Below, piece after piece: positions 41,226 to 53,427 of a DNA stretch of 64,000 nt (position 1 is the first letter of the stretch; each line of letters begins with the position of its first letter). Under the pieces are notes generated by a model. The model saw only the letters and a program-made list of their open reading frames with translations. It had not been told where the DNA came from and ran no database searches. The translations under genes were made by a program, and so were the position numbers. The DNA comes from Pogonophryne albipinna (Eukaryota; Chordata; Actinopteri; Perciformes; Artedidraconidae): positions 13,505,087 through 13,569,086 of the forward strand of contig CM053256.1 of NCBI GenBank assembly GCA_028583405.1, given 5' to 3'.

Positions 41226-42091
41226 TAGTGTTGTCACGATACCAACATTTTGGTTTCGATACCAATACCAAGTCAAGAATTGCGATTCCGATTCTTTTTC
41301 GATACAACATGGTCTCTTCTTTATACTTGAATTTATGTGATTTATTTGATAGTTAACTTTATATTTTATTAACATGTAATAGTACGGTAATATTAAAATT
41401 ATTGACAAAATGTACATTGCAGATGTTAGCCACATTGGTAAATTAGCTAAAAAGATAGCCATATTAGACTATAGTTATCATTGCCATTAATTGCCTCGTC
41501 AAACTACGAAAACGTTCGTTTGTCACAAAATAAATTACCCTTGTTTGACTTAGATTTGAGGGCATGGGCTTGAGCATGATGTAATTATGTTATCTATCAC
41601 ATTCGCTAACCTGTCTGTCTTTAAATTCTTTAAACAGCTCTGGATGCCGGTCGGCGAGGTACTTAGCCAAGTCTGATGTGTTGGCTCCCTTGGTTTGCAG
41701 GTATCTAAATCATGTCTTACAGACAGGCCTCGTGGTGTCCGTAGGCTTTCCCTCACTGTCAGAGATATAGCTAAAATACTTCAAAATTTCGCTTCTGCCG
41801 TCTTTTTTGTCAACAAGCCGAGGCACAGCGGAAGTTGCACTCCCACTTGCAGCCATGCTTCTCGTTTTCTCACATGCTCTGGCAGCTAGCGCGTGCATGA
41901 GAGAGGGGACTGCAGGGAGTGGAAGCAGAGTGCTGAACACACACGGCTCTTATTAAAACAGCGCTTTCTCACCGGAGTACTTTTCCCCGTCATTCTTAAA
42001 GTACCGATACTAATGAAACGGAGGAATCGTAACGTTTTTAACGGCAGGGTATCGCGGTACCTTTCAAGTATCGGTACACCGTGCAACACTA
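41226..42091 (-). mobile_element. ZBED-type hAT deletion derivative, copy 2, TSD ATGGAAAT
   Basis: 866 bp with TIR TAGTGTTG at both ends and a perfect TSD ATGGAAAT (41218-41225, 42092-42099). Same family as 8086-8999 but in opposite orientation, and complete at both ends. Contains a single BED exon. Palindromic GGTACCG/CGGTATCG-type motifs fill the subterminal regions. Confidence 0.93.
41611..41856 (-). pseudogene. BED zinc-finger exon, copy 2
   Basis: ATG at 41856 (MAASGSATSAVPRLVDKKDG) in frame with SEILKYFSYISDSEGK, ending at a GTTAGC donor after 41611. The second zinc-ligand Cys codon is TGA (CKT-stop), and the following LAKH reads LAKY while LADRH is kept. Copy 1 has the ligands but a shifted start, so the two copies show complementary damage. 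Not functional. Confidence 0.78.
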
Positions 42092-42099
42092 ATGGAAAT

Positions 42100-42892
42100 A
42101 CTTAGTAGCCTTTCTTCCCTGAATGATTTGCTCCTATCATATCATTCATAGCCTATATAGCAAACCATGATTTGATTTTTCATCAAACACAGTAGTAGTT
42201 TATTACAGGTAAAAATAACTTACTCTTCTTCCGTTTCCTACGCCTCAAAGGTCTATAATCGAATCTGTACATGTTATGGAGGTTCTGCAGGGTGTGGGGT
42301 AAGTAGATGTATATCTTGGCATATAATGTTGTGTGCTACTGTTGGTGTTTTCAGCTGACTGACTACATAATGTTGTAACTGTCAGCTAGGCTACCTTTCT
42401 AATTTCTTTGCAACAGACGTTTTCCACTTTGGTAGGCATCATGGCACAGTTTCCATAAGTGCACCTAAATAACAACAGTTGTAGGTACAGTTCGGTTAGT
42501 TAGCGTATAACATATACGGCTGTACAGACGCCATTGTAAAACTGATGTTCCACTCAGAGCCGAAAAAAGCACTGTGTTAGACATGGGCGGAGCCTCTCTG
42601 GTGGTTGACTAATCAGAACAGAGTGGCCGAGCTGACCAATCGGAGCACACTGGGCTCACAGGGAGGGGGGGAAGCAAGCCATTTAGGACAGATAGTGAAT
42701 ACACATACTATACAGAGATGCTGTATGAGAAACCAATGTGAGTTTGGAAAATTGCACAGTATAAATCTATTTTCGTATACCTCAACAATGGAATTATGAT
42801 CAGTAGAAATGGCCATGACATGGGACCTTTAATTAATTTGACTGACCGAGTTGTGCCGCTGCTGTGACGGAGCGGATTGCAACGGGCCTTAA
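42100..42892. other. Intergenic; probable dispersed repeat 42560-42835
   Basis: No gene. The stretch with GGGCGGAGCCTCTCTGG, AGAGTGGCCGAGC and CATGACATGGGACCTTTAA looks like a fish dispersed repeat, unclassified. Short frames are not convincing. Confidence 0.4.
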
Positions 42893-43592
42893 AGAGCCTG
42901 TGACAGCATCCCAACAACTGTTGTGCAATGAAATATTGGGCTACTAGTCATCTCGAACCGTCAGTTTAAAAAAGAAGGTGCGATACCATTCCGATAAATA
43001 TCAATAATTTCGAACATCGCGGGGAAATTCCTTCGACTCATTTTGAAGTTTTGGGGGAAGCCGGAAGTGACGTCAATGCGGGAACGCTTCACTGTGCGGC
43101 GAGAGAGCCAAACACGGACAAAGTGTGTTGTCATGCGTAGAAATGGTGAATTACTGAGTTTAGGCACGTTAATAACGTTTTAATGAAGTTGACTACAGTA
43201 TATTCATATTTGTCAGTGCTTTCATGTCAATTCGGCGAACATAAACATAAATGATCGTGGTGAAGATGATGATTAAATTAGGATTAAAAATCGGGAGTGA
43301 GAGCTGCTGAATTTCCTCCCGTAGGATGTGATATAAAAAAAAATCGATTATTTTTGTAGTTGTAAACTCAAGTGGATGAAACTACATTTATTAGTGCTTT
43401 CATGTCAATTCGGCGAACATATGATACATTAAATGATCGTGAGGATGATGATTAAAAATCGTTTGTTTGAGCCGGTCTGCATTTCCTGATGAGAAAACAA
43501 ACCGATGCTTTTTGTAGTTGTCGTACACCAACGTGGATTAAACGTGTGTTTTTTTTACCACAATGTTGGGGAAATTAATGGATAAAATGCAC

Positions 43593-43618
43593 AGATTATT
43601 ATTATTATTATTATTATT
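43593..43618. repeat. (ATT)n microsatellite
   Basis: About eight ATT units in a row near the left inner part of the TTAA element. Confidence 0.9.
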
Positions 43619-43776
43619 CCCACTCCGATCGGGACACTAGGTCCACCGTTTCCCCACAGCGAGGCTCCCCCCGTTGACAGTTTACGTGGGCTGGGTGCAG
43701 TGGCGGACTGGCCATCGGGACGAATCCCGATGGGCCGGTACCGAAGTGGGCCGGTCGGATAAGTCACTAGTACATC

Positions 43777-45294
43777 CAGGGGCGCCGCCAGGGATTTTGG
43801 GCCCCATGAAAAGATATCACATTGGGCCCCACCACCAGGCACAGGCCATGCTAACCAAGCACAATGCTGTAACCACACCTCCAGAACCCAACCCACTCAT
43901 TTATGCTTTAAATAACTCTACCTGTACAGGCTTGCATCTATCTTGTAGTCCAATACTAACTGCACAAAATTTACTGACACTGAGCGGTGAAAATATAACA
44001 CTGTGCAGACGTGCAGACGTGCAACATTCTACTGCAGTAGAATTCACTATTTGATATAACAACATTCCTGACAATAGATCTCAATAGTCATCTTTTATGG
44101 TGTACATGCCTTTTTAATAACATTTTTGAATGGAACATTCAAAAATCAAAATAACTATAACTTAAATATACATGACCTCTTAAATTAAAATAAAGTGAAC
44201 ATTAACACCAATATTATAATTTATAAAATGCTATAACAAAAAAAATAACATAAGCAGCAGATTTTTTTATTAAATATACCAACTACAAAATAAGCGGGCA
44301 TTAAAGTGTAAACGGACAACAAAACGGAAATGAAAAGGCCTGATGGTGGCGCTAAATCAGAGCCTGTTCTCAGTCTTTTTCTCATCATGCACCTTCTGTG
44401 TAGTGATCCAATATCGTTACCATAGCCTTGCCCTTTAACAGTTATTACGAGCCCTTGCTCAGCCTTACTCACCAAGAGCCCAGCGCCTAGCCTTCTTACA
44501 GGCAAAGTCACTGATCAAGTCCTTGAAGTCCAGCTTTCTAGCCAACTGGCTTTCAATGGACAGCATGGCAAGACTGCAAAGCCTTATGGGGGGGTCAGGG
44601 CTGCGGAGCCTAAATATGGATCTGTTGGTCCTGGCACCAGGGGAGGGACAACTGATTTAGTATGAATAGCTGCTAAAAATGTACCTGCATTTATTAAATG
44701 TCAGCTAAAAGAGGAGTGAAATGAAAAACCTCTGAATTTTCTGTGAAGATATTAACAGTACTTAATGTCAGCAAAACATTCCAATTATTATTTACAATGG
44801 ACTAAGCTTAGCTAACAGACTAATTTCCACCACTCATGGACCACACCCACCTTTTCTTTTGAAAGACTGGGTGACATACTGTCGCCCTTTAGTCCCTCTC
44901 TCTTGTCTTTCTCTCCTTTCTTTTCTTTCTTGAAAGCCTGACTTTGTTGTCGTTGAGACATCGTACACACGCAAGTACTAGCATCCCTGCTCACATGCTC
45001 TCAATCTGCTAGAAAGGGCCCCGCACAGCGTTTGTAGGCAGGACCAAACCATTACATGTAAATAGAGGGGGTGTTCGATGCTTTGGATAATTAACTTTTG
45101 GAAGAAAATAAGTTAAATGAATCGTAAGTTTAGTGAGTACATTATCAATATCACGTTATTTTAATGTTAATTATTGATGATTGATGAAAGGTTACTTACA
45201 TTTTTTTTCTTAATGTTCTAAAAATATTTGGGGCCCCTGTCAGTCACGGGCCCTTAGAATCGTCCTAACTTTTCACCCCCTTACGGCGCCCCTG
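43777..45294 (-). mobile_element. hAT deletion derivative (ZMYM1-like), TSD AGYACATC
   Basis: Starts CAGGGGCGCCGCCAGGG and ends TTACGGCGCCCCTG. TSD AGTACATC / AGCACATC (43769-43776, 45295-45302), 7 of 8. Minus-strand coding retains only the first and last pieces of a transposase. Innermost of three nested elements here. Confidence 0.85.
44500..44961 (-). pseudogene. hAT transposase ends only, middle deleted
   Basis: N-terminal piece from the ATG at 44961: MSQRQQSQAFKKEKKGEKDK and following basic residues, stopping at 44812. C-terminal piece near 44640-44500: LAMLSIESQLARKLDFKDLI, then SDFACKKARRWAL and a GTGAGT donor-like site, the last helix of ZMYM1-like hAT proteins. The TTF finger, catalytic domain and most of the dimerisation domain are deleted. 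Confidence 0.6.
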
Positions 45295-46759
45295 AGCACA
45301 TCCCCCATAGGAGGCGCGTGAGGCTCAGGTTTGGGAAGGCTAAATAACTTTTTTTACCTGACGCTGCCCGCCTCCGGCGTCTATAGAAAAGACTTCAACT
45401 CAGTGTGCAGAGTTTAAATCTCTCAAGTCATATTACAGGATAAAGGAAATACAGTTTAAACTGCCGTATGCAGAGAAGACGCCGACGTGTCGCACTTATC
45501 ATCAATCAGATCATCGATCATATAATATCATAATATATCATATATTTCCTTATCTGAGTCAGCTTCTCCAGCCGTATCTGGCCGTGCAACACTTACAGTG
45601 TCACATACTGTATGCAGAAGTATTATTTTAAGCAACACATTATGTTGACGAAACACTCGAGTCAAATGTAATTAAAGTCAGATCCACTCGTGTCTTAGAT
45701 GGGGTAGTGATATCATACAACTATACGCTTTCAAACACTCGGTAGGCCTAGTTATTTTTTAACCAGTTGTTCTATATTCTCCTTGCAGGTGCAACTATGT
45801 GGCTTGTATCCTGGATTATATGTTTAAGTCATGGATGTTTAAAGCTCATATTTGTCTAATATTAGTTTACTTTTCATTAATGAAGTATGACGCTGCGCTG
45901 TCAGTACACTTGTCCCTGTTTGTGATTGGTCAAATGTAGCTAACCCCGCCCCTTTCACGTGAATGCGCTCTCAGCTGGTGAGAGTAACCCTGGCTTGATT
46001 TACCGAGTTGATAACCAGCGTCGTAGGACCGCTTAGCGAGATCTCGTTTGTTAGTTTGTTGTTGTTAGTTTGTTTGTTACTCAAACATATCCAGGGTATG
46101 TTGAACTGGCTTCGTAGTACTGGGCACAGGTGGCTAGCAGCGCTAATGTCAAAGACACAGACATTATACATTATATTTGTATTTTACCAGGATGCAGTGA
46201 CACAAATATTTGGGAAGGCTTAGCCTTCCCTAGCCTACAGCACCCACCGCCCCTGACATCCCCCACTCCCCCCGTTGACAATTTACTAGCGGTACCGAAG
46301 TGGGCCGGTCGAGAGTCCCGGGATGATTTTTAGTCCCATTCCACCACTGGCTACATGAAGTATGATCGCCCATATTGACGCACCTAATTCCTAAACTTCT
46401 AACAGATACAACATAAACCGATCCTTCAGCCTCATATGAGCTCTCAGACACGTTCAAAATTAAACTGTCATCGCTGTCTGAGCTTGCTGCTGTGTGCGCC
46501 ATCGTGCGTTTACATGCAGATGCTGGGATCCTGAACGGTGCAGCTGGAGCGCTGTGCCCGCAATGACGTCACACATAATTTGGCGGGACTTGAAGAATCC
46601 CCGAGAAGATCCAGAAAATTGTCAACATTGAAGGGCAGATTAATGGTTATCAAAGTACAAATATCCAAAATCAGTTCAGTAACGGTTTTCAAGGGGACAA
46701 TATTTACTCAAATTGATGGGTTTGGATGATGGGGGAAACTCGTGTCACAGGCTCTTTAA

Positions 46760-48129
46760 GGAAAATGATGCGCATGCTCTATATGAGCCCAATGAATCCG
46801 GAGGATTGCCAGAATAATAATAATAATAATAAATTCGCACCTTTCATTGCTAACAGCAATCCCAGAAGATGTAGGGAAGAGCCGAGTATTTTTGTTTTCG
46901 AGAGTCAGGCCATTTTCGCTTCATTTACCACTGAACAACTTTCATTGCAATGAACAGTGCCTTTCCTCCAATGCTGTATCAACTGCAAGGTTGAATACAT
47001 TGGGTTTAGACCATGAGCCTTTTCCAATGCACTTGTTTCTACTTGATTGTAAACGGTCTGTTAGATCCTTCTGTTCCCCTCTGAAAATGTTAACCCTAAA
47101 CTTGACACATTTTCATTGTTGTTAGGGCCACAATCACTACAAGATCCCTCGAGAGCTTTCAAATCACTGAACATGTGTTTCCAATGTGAGTTGCTGATGC
47201 AGGTATCAGCAACTGAATTAGGTTTGGTAGTAGTAGCGTTGCTTCCACAATGAATGAATCTGCAAATTGGTCGTCGTAGCATATAGTCATGGCATGTTTT
47301 GTAAATTTGTTGCAGAGGGTCTTTCTGTTGACGACCTTCATTGCTTCGGGAGAGAATGACACTCTCCCCTCTCTGCGTCATTAGAAGAGCAGCCTGATCG
47401 TTATGTACGCCTTACAGAGATCAATTCATTCATTCTGCTATGACTTTTAATACCAATTCTGTCTATTATTGTTTGTTTTTAAAACATAGTGCCAAGTCTC
47501 CGAGCACTAACGCTCATAGAGACTCTGCTGTTTTGCTTTACCCAGAAAAGTGTTTTGCTGTACGTGCCTCACGTGCTTGTGCTTCACCATTGTGTGGTTA
47601 CGGCTGTGTCAGCCTCAAGTGCTGTGCTTCGCTAGCTTTTCTTCGCCAGCTGTGTGGGTCCGCTCACTTTCGTGTACTCAAATGCTGCTATAGCTACATG
47701 CATCCTTGTTGTTTCGCTTGGACCAGATTCCTTAAAACGTATGAACTGTGGGGTTTACTCCCTTTTGTATTTTCCTCATTTATTGATTCACTTGAGTTAA
47801 CTATTGTTTATTTTGGTTTTCATTAAATGTCTATTTTGTTAAATCAATACTTTCTCAGATTTATTTTCATTCTGGAGACATGTATGCCAAGTGTTAATAT
47901 ATATTTTGGTAATCAACCTTTGTTTATTGAAATCTGTTTAGGTGAGAAACAATCTGTTAGAAAGCTGTAGCAAGCCAAATTCAGCCAGCACAAACCCAGT
48001 ACCGTTTATAACTAACTGACATTTACACTGAGGTTGTTTCTTATTTTTTCTGTTTCATGGCAGGTTCTGTGTTAGGGTGCATTATTGCCACCAAGAATGA
48101 GGTCACTGATCTGCTTGGTAGCTTTCAAG
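46760..48129. other. Intergenic, (AAT)n at 46814-46832
   Basis: No gene recognised. The 106-codon minus frame at 47061-47381 and the 128-codon plus frame at 47440-47826 show no known domain and no exon borders. Confidence 0.4.
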
Positions 48130-48246
48130 CAGGGCTGGCCCTACCCGAGATTGTGTTATGAGGCCGCATAATTGCACCGCATTTGCGCATAAGATGAGGC
48201 CCCACGCACTATGTGTGATCTGCGTGTGTAGGGAGGGGTGGCCCAG
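48130..48246. mobile_element. Short hAT-like MITE
   Basis: Begins CAGGGCTGGCCCTAC and ends GGTGGCCCAG. The 3' half on the minus strand aligns with the left of 20964-21142 (CCCCTACAC...GCGTGGGGCCTCA). Flanks CTTTCAAG/CTTTTTCC agree only partly, so the TSD is uncertain. Confidence 0.5.
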
Positions 48247-49116
48247 CTTTTTCCAGACAGAAAACCATAGAAGTGTGTAGGCTTATGTGACAGAGCTGAC
48301 TCCCGGGAAACCTCTGGCCAATTTTATCCTGTTTCTTACATTCCATTTTAATGATATTGTATGTGAAAAACGTGTTTTGGGGTTGATGCTGCAATATCAA
48401 TTAGGGCCACTATGTCACTATTGCTTCACGATCTGGCGCTGTCTCCTGGGGTCTTCCTCTTAACTAGCCTGCCTTGAAACTTGTATGCATAATGAAACCT
48501 GTGGAAGTTCTGAGCCTAAGTCACTTGTCAGATCGCCATGGTGCACTTGAACATCCTCCACACACCACGCACACACATTTTTTTGAGTGTTGGAATTGTT
48601 GAGGCAATTTTTTTTTCTATTTCTTTTTTACTTTCACAACCATGCCCACTTTATGCATGTATTTGTCTGGTGTGCAGGGGGAGGTGGGATTCAAGCTTGT
48701 CTCCCAACCTTTCTTTTATCCTTGACCTTTATTCTGTAGAAACAAGTGCAACACCATGAAGGCCTTCCAGGAGAGTGTAAAAGTGCATGCTTGCATCTTT
48801 ATTTGAACAATAATAGCATTTTGCTCGTCTCCACAAGAGCAGAGTTTTTGTCTTGCCTAGTGGCGTACCAATTGGACCAAAGATGTACTACAAACAAGTA
48901 TGTTTCAAGGAATCCCCTACCTTAACACTTGAACTGCTGGTGACATATGGGAACTGACCAATACAGCCACCATTTGGGGTTATTTTTGTTGAGTAAGGGA
49001 ATGGTATCATCCAAATTTGCTAAGGGGGCTGTGTTTCCTTTTTTTCGAAACTCGGCATCTTGTCAGCCAGTTTGATTTAATTCTGATTTTTTTCTTCTAG
49101 TGAATAGCATAATTGT
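48247..49116. other. Intergenic, no feature seen
   Basis: No exon, RNA gene or element end recognised. Confidence 0.4.
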
Positions 49117-49330
49117 GGCTCTTGTGGTTCATTCCGTTGGGACTTAGCTTTGGAACTGAAGGGGTTCCCAGTCCAAATCCTCAAACAAAGGACTGAGTGT
49201 TGATTGGTAACATGGAGAAGTGCTAGTTTGCCACCCGGGTACTGCTGAGGTGCCCTTGAGCAAGGCACTAGAACCCTACCACTGCTCCCAGCACTAGCTG
49301 CTAACTACTCTTTATACTAGATACTGTCAA
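49117..49330 (+). mobile_element. tRNA-derived SINE, copy 2
   Basis: TTGTGGTTCATTCCGTTGGG corresponds to box A and CCAGTCCAAATCCTC to box B, both diverged. The body GAGAAGTGCTAGTTTGCCACC and GAGGTGCCCTTGAGCAAGGCAC is the usual fish SINE body and parallels 6212-6400. Older than copy 1 by its divergence. Confidence 0.65.
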
Positions 49331-50100
49331 ATGCAGTCTAAATTTCACGGTGTGTGCTATGCTTTCGACACGTGTGACATGTACTTGGTTTATTGAGTGC
49401 TTAACTACATGAAATCAAAGAATACCCAAATGAGTTGTGCACTCTCACAGGAAGGGAACAAGTGAATTTTAGGGAGTAGACAGGGGGTGCAGATTTGGCA
49501 GATGTTTTAGACCTGTTTTAATGCCTGTTACAACAAGTTTCTTGACTCCACAAGGGAGGCAAAATAAACTTGTTTTCCCTCTAGATGGCAGGTTTGGTGG
49601 TTTGTGATTAGGACAGAACGCAGTTTCATATTCATTTGCATAATTTGTTGTACATAAATTATGTGACCAAGGATCAATGACCTGGTGATCTGCACATTCT
49701 GAGATAAAATCAAGTAAACCTGATGGGAGCATAAATGCACTAATAGAAATTGACTAGACAAAGCATATCAGACATAGCCTATCCAGGGGATCCTGTTCAC
49801 CCATTATGCCATGGTTGTATAATTATTTGTCTTCATTAGAACAGTGTTTTTTCCTCCTGTGAAGTGGTTCTTTTAAGACCCCTCAGCCAAAGGGATTTAA
49901 AAACAGACCAGACCTAGAAGTGGCGCCATTTTGAAGCAAGTCTTGCTCACAAAATGGTGGTAAACAACGTGTTAACCCTTTAAAGACCAACCACGTCCAG
50001 TCCAGCAGACAAGCAGGCACATTTGATTGAGTTCTCCAGTGACGGTGATCAAACTCATCTTACATCAACATAGTGTTACTGAAACTGCACAGGGGTGCAC
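49331..50100. other. Intergenic, no feature seen
   Basis: No gene recognised. Confidence 0.4.
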
Positions 50101-50106
50101 TTAAGC

Positions 50107-50715
50107 TCAAGTGAGGACTTCATTGATCAGTGCAGTGACTGTCAGTGCAAGTACAACTGCCTGCGCCACAGCAAGTAGGGGGTGCAGGAGAAGCTGCTGC
50201 AGCAGCAGGAGGAGGAGGAGGAGGGATCGCGGTGCGGTTGCCCGGAAGTAGTAGTTCTGCCGCCCGTCAGGCTGTGGCTGTGTCAACCAAAGAACATTCA
50301 GGGGCGGGCTCTTTTTGAGACCCCGCACATTGTTATTGGTTGTAACCAGACCATCGCATAACGTACGCACAAATTCGGGCACATTGTGTGGAATTGCGCA
50401 AAATAAATATAATGGAGGCGGATTTGGATCCAACGCTGCAACCCGGGGCACAACAAGCCCGATAGTGTAGCACACGTCGTGAGTCGAAAACGCTGAGTTT
50501 TTGATATAACTATCTTTATCGACCCACAGTCCAAAAAGAAAGATCTCCTGACGATATTTCTGAGAAGAGACGGGAGCCATTGGCAAGGAGGACAGCCACT
50601 TCCTCCGTGTACTGGCAAAGAAAGCGGACATCTTTGGGGGATAGAAACACAGACCATGTAGCCGATAAGCCACAAAGGGATTGCCGGTGAAGCACACAGA
50701 AGCTACACGGAGCAC
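50107..50715 (-). other. Unidentified 202-codon ORF
   Basis: An open frame of 202 codons on the minus strand in moderately GC-rich DNA. It contains no family I recognise. Residues ~160-185 are a leucine-rich run from a CAG/CTG-like repeat (AGCAGCAGGAGGAGG on the plus strand near 50200). The middle (PVSSQKYRQEIFLFGLW, CYTIGLVVPRVAALDP) is not obviously low complexity. The + strand ends in a donor-like GGTAAGG at 50720, so this may instead be the antisense of a CpG-rich first exon or promoter. Function unknown. Confidence 0.3.
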
Positions 50716-51789
50716 TTTTTCGGTAAGGCGTCCCGTTAAAGACCAGAGAAATCATTAGCTGTATCAGTGCTAGGTAGCATTGTGCTAGCGGACTGAGGTA
50801 CCTATAGCTAGGCTCAACCAGAACATAAATCAGTGTTGGATTAAAATGAAACGCACACGTGGCTAGAGTTACAAACCTCACCGCTTCTGAGGATGTTTAT
50901 GTGTTTTGAGCTGATTGCATCTCAGCGTTTCCTTTGTGTTCTCCGTCTAGGCTGGCTAAAAGATCATCATATTAAGCATTCACAACCATTACAACATCAT
51001 AGAGGTGGCCATGCCATTTCGCCTTTTTTTAGATAATGCTTATCTTTTACTTTATAATAATAACCAGGAACTGCTTATGGCAGCTCTGTTGATGTGTTGC
51101 TTTAAAAGGTTAATACATTGCTCAGTAAGCTTTACAACAACAAATATGTCACCTTCGAGTTAGTAATGTTCTCACCTGGATCCTTGAACCAAACAGTTTG
51201 ACGTAAAAAGTTCAAATAGCTTGATGTTTCTATTATATCCATTCGGTAGTCCCTAGCCTTTATCATTTTATCAAATTACCTCATGATCCCTCTGCAAAAA
51301 AAGCAATGTCAAACCACATACACACCCTGGTACCTTTTTTATATACTCCATAGGCCTATTATCAAATGCAGAGCTCAAAACATTAGAAACTCACCTCAGT
51401 GTAGTGCAGTCAAGTTTAACAGCTCTTCAACATAAATACAAAATGTAATTAATACCTTTCTGACAGTGTCATTACATCTGGACATTATTGTTTTGTAATG
51501 TAATGAATATGACTATGTTACCTGCATGTGGAGCAGTGGATTGACACCTCCTATGCTCGAAAATATGTATATGGTGCATACATAAACAAGAAAAATAAAT
51601 TGTAAGAAAAGGTCCCCAAAAAAAACTATTATAGAAAACTATTATAACATTAAAATATAGCAATATAGTCATACCAGTACAAATAAAATAGAATAAAAGT
51701 AAAATATGTGCAGTATTGGTATGACAAGCAGAAGCCACGCAGATGTAGCTTTGTGTACATTGTGCATTCATGGGAAAAATTCGGATGGG
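50716..51789. other. Intergenic, no feature seen
   Basis: No gene or repeat ends recognised. Confidence 0.4.
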
Positions 51790-52295
51790 TTGTGCAGGAC
51801 ATACTTTATTAAAATGAACAAGATATTGTTTGCATTGTGTGTATTAATGGAATGTATAGAGTCTGATGTGGCTGAGGGTCAGTGTCAGTGGGGGTCCCGG
51901 GCCTTGTTTTTGAGTCCGGTAGCAGAGGGGAAGAAACTGTTCAGGTGGTGAGAGGTTTTGGTCCTGATGGAGCGCAGCCTCCTGCAAAAGGGGAGTGGTT
52001 CGAACAGTTTGTGTCCAGGGTGGGAGGATTTGGCCCCAATCTGCCCGCCTCAGGGTCCTGAAGGCATGCAGGTCGTGGAGGGATGGCAGATTGCAGCCGA
52101 TCACCCCCTCTGCATAGCTGATGACACGTTGCAGCTGCCCTTCTCCTTGGTTGTAGTTGCAGCGTACCAGATGGTGATGCAGGAGGTGAGGATGGACTCG
52201 GATGATGGCAGTGTAGAAGACCACCATCATCGTCTTTGGCAAGTTTAACATCCTCTGCTGCGCTTTTTTGGTAGCATTGAATGAAGATGTTCACC
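51790..52295 (-). mobile_element. LINE ORF2 C-terminal and 3' fragment
   Basis: Minus-strand MVVFYTAIIRVHPHLL, LVRCNYNQGEGQLQRVIS, GVIGCNLPSLHDLHAFRTLRRADW and PEQFLPLCYRTQ match the region downstream of reverse transcriptase in CR1/L2-type LINEs. The 3' end ACATACTTTATTAAAATG (plus) parallels 17705 and 35822. Frameshifts are present. Confidence 0.65.
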
Positions 52296-53427
52296 TGTAA
52301 TGGGGGTTAGACATTTGGCTGGTAGAAATCAATATGACAAGAATATAGCTATGAAATAAGTCCATAACAAGTAAGTTGAGTCGTAATCTAAAGTTACGGA
52401 CCCTGTAATGTTATAGGCTAGTATGTTGATTCAACTGCTAATTAGGAATTTGCTCTAGGGCTGCCCTTGCCTAAAGATTTTTCTAGTCGTCATTTAAGGC
52501 GAGTAGTCGACTAATCGTCGCACGTTTATGCTACATTATGATTATAAATATATCTTTTTTTATTTATTCTTTATTTTCCTTCCAAAATGGTTTCAGTTTC
52601 AAAGGCTGATAAAGAGTGTTATTATAACGGCATGGTACGTTGTGCTTCACATAAAGTATGAAATAAAACTAATAATGAACCTTTGTAATATAAATTAAAT
52701 GTAGTGAGCGCATGAGTCACAGCGCAGCGCATGGACGGAGCGGTATAAACAGCAGAAGCTCCGGTAAGGATTCTTATTGTGTGTGTGAACAAGCAGCAAG
52801 GACACACACGGAACATTTAGTTCTAGTTTATATTATTCATATCTGAATATACCCAATGAATACTACAGAGGAAACGGAAACACTGAAAATATGAGCGTCG
52901 GCAAAAATCCCTCTGCGCAGTAAGCCCTCATCATGAAATTAAAGCTTTATCGTTTTCTGAGGTCAGAATGATTATATATTATAGGTCTATATATGTTGAT
53001 ACAAAGAATCACTGCTGCTGTTTTCCTCCGAGTCTGAGAAAGTTACACACGTTGTCGGGATAATTAAGCTCCGTGTTTTGTTATGAAGCCGGCATTCAGG
53101 AAGCTGCGCTGTGATGGTGGGTACGGAGGAGACTTGTTGCCGTCGTAGTTTGCATGTCACCTTGTAGGACTCGTCCATTACTCGCTCAGAAAGATCCACA
53201 CTTTAGATTTCCTGCCCGACCAAATTAACTTAATGACCAGGCTCGGTACACTTCGGTACACGTGTGTACCGAACAAATATAACGTAAAAAATTGAGAACG
53301 TGAACAACTTTTTGGAAGTAATCTCAGGTGCTGCGTCGCAGCATTCAGAGTAATTTGCTCACATTGGGTTCAACGCTTCATAGAGCGAGCAAGTCATTTC
53401 ATTGGACAAGAGGCATGCTATGAGAGC

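Larger units (their letters stand above)
43698..46349. mobile_element. hAT-like element, outer nest layer
   Basis: Begins CAGTGGCGGACTGGCCATC and ends CATTCCACCACTG. The flanks GCTGGGTG and GCTACATG agree in 5 of 8 bases, so the TSD is weak. CCCGTTGACA-TTTAC and GGTACCGAAGTGGGCCGGTC occur at both left (43673-43756) and right (46261-46310) in the same orientation. That arrangement could also reflect two copies of one element or a rearrangement. It encloses the hAT 43777-45294. Confidence 0.5.
42893..46755. mobile_element. TTAA-target element (Kolobok- or piggyBac-like), 3.9 kb
   Basis: Inverted AGAGCCTGTGACA (42893) and TGTCACAGGCTCT (to 46755), flanked by TTAA (42889-42892, 46756-46759). TTAA targets are used by piggyBac and Kolobok; AGAG ends favour Kolobok, from memory. 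No transposase is visible. Much of its length is nested hAT DNA (43698-46349). Confidence 0.65.

Noticed and set aside
47440..47826. 128-codon Cys-rich plus frame
   Set aside because: No signal, domain or exon borders; composition alone is not evidence.
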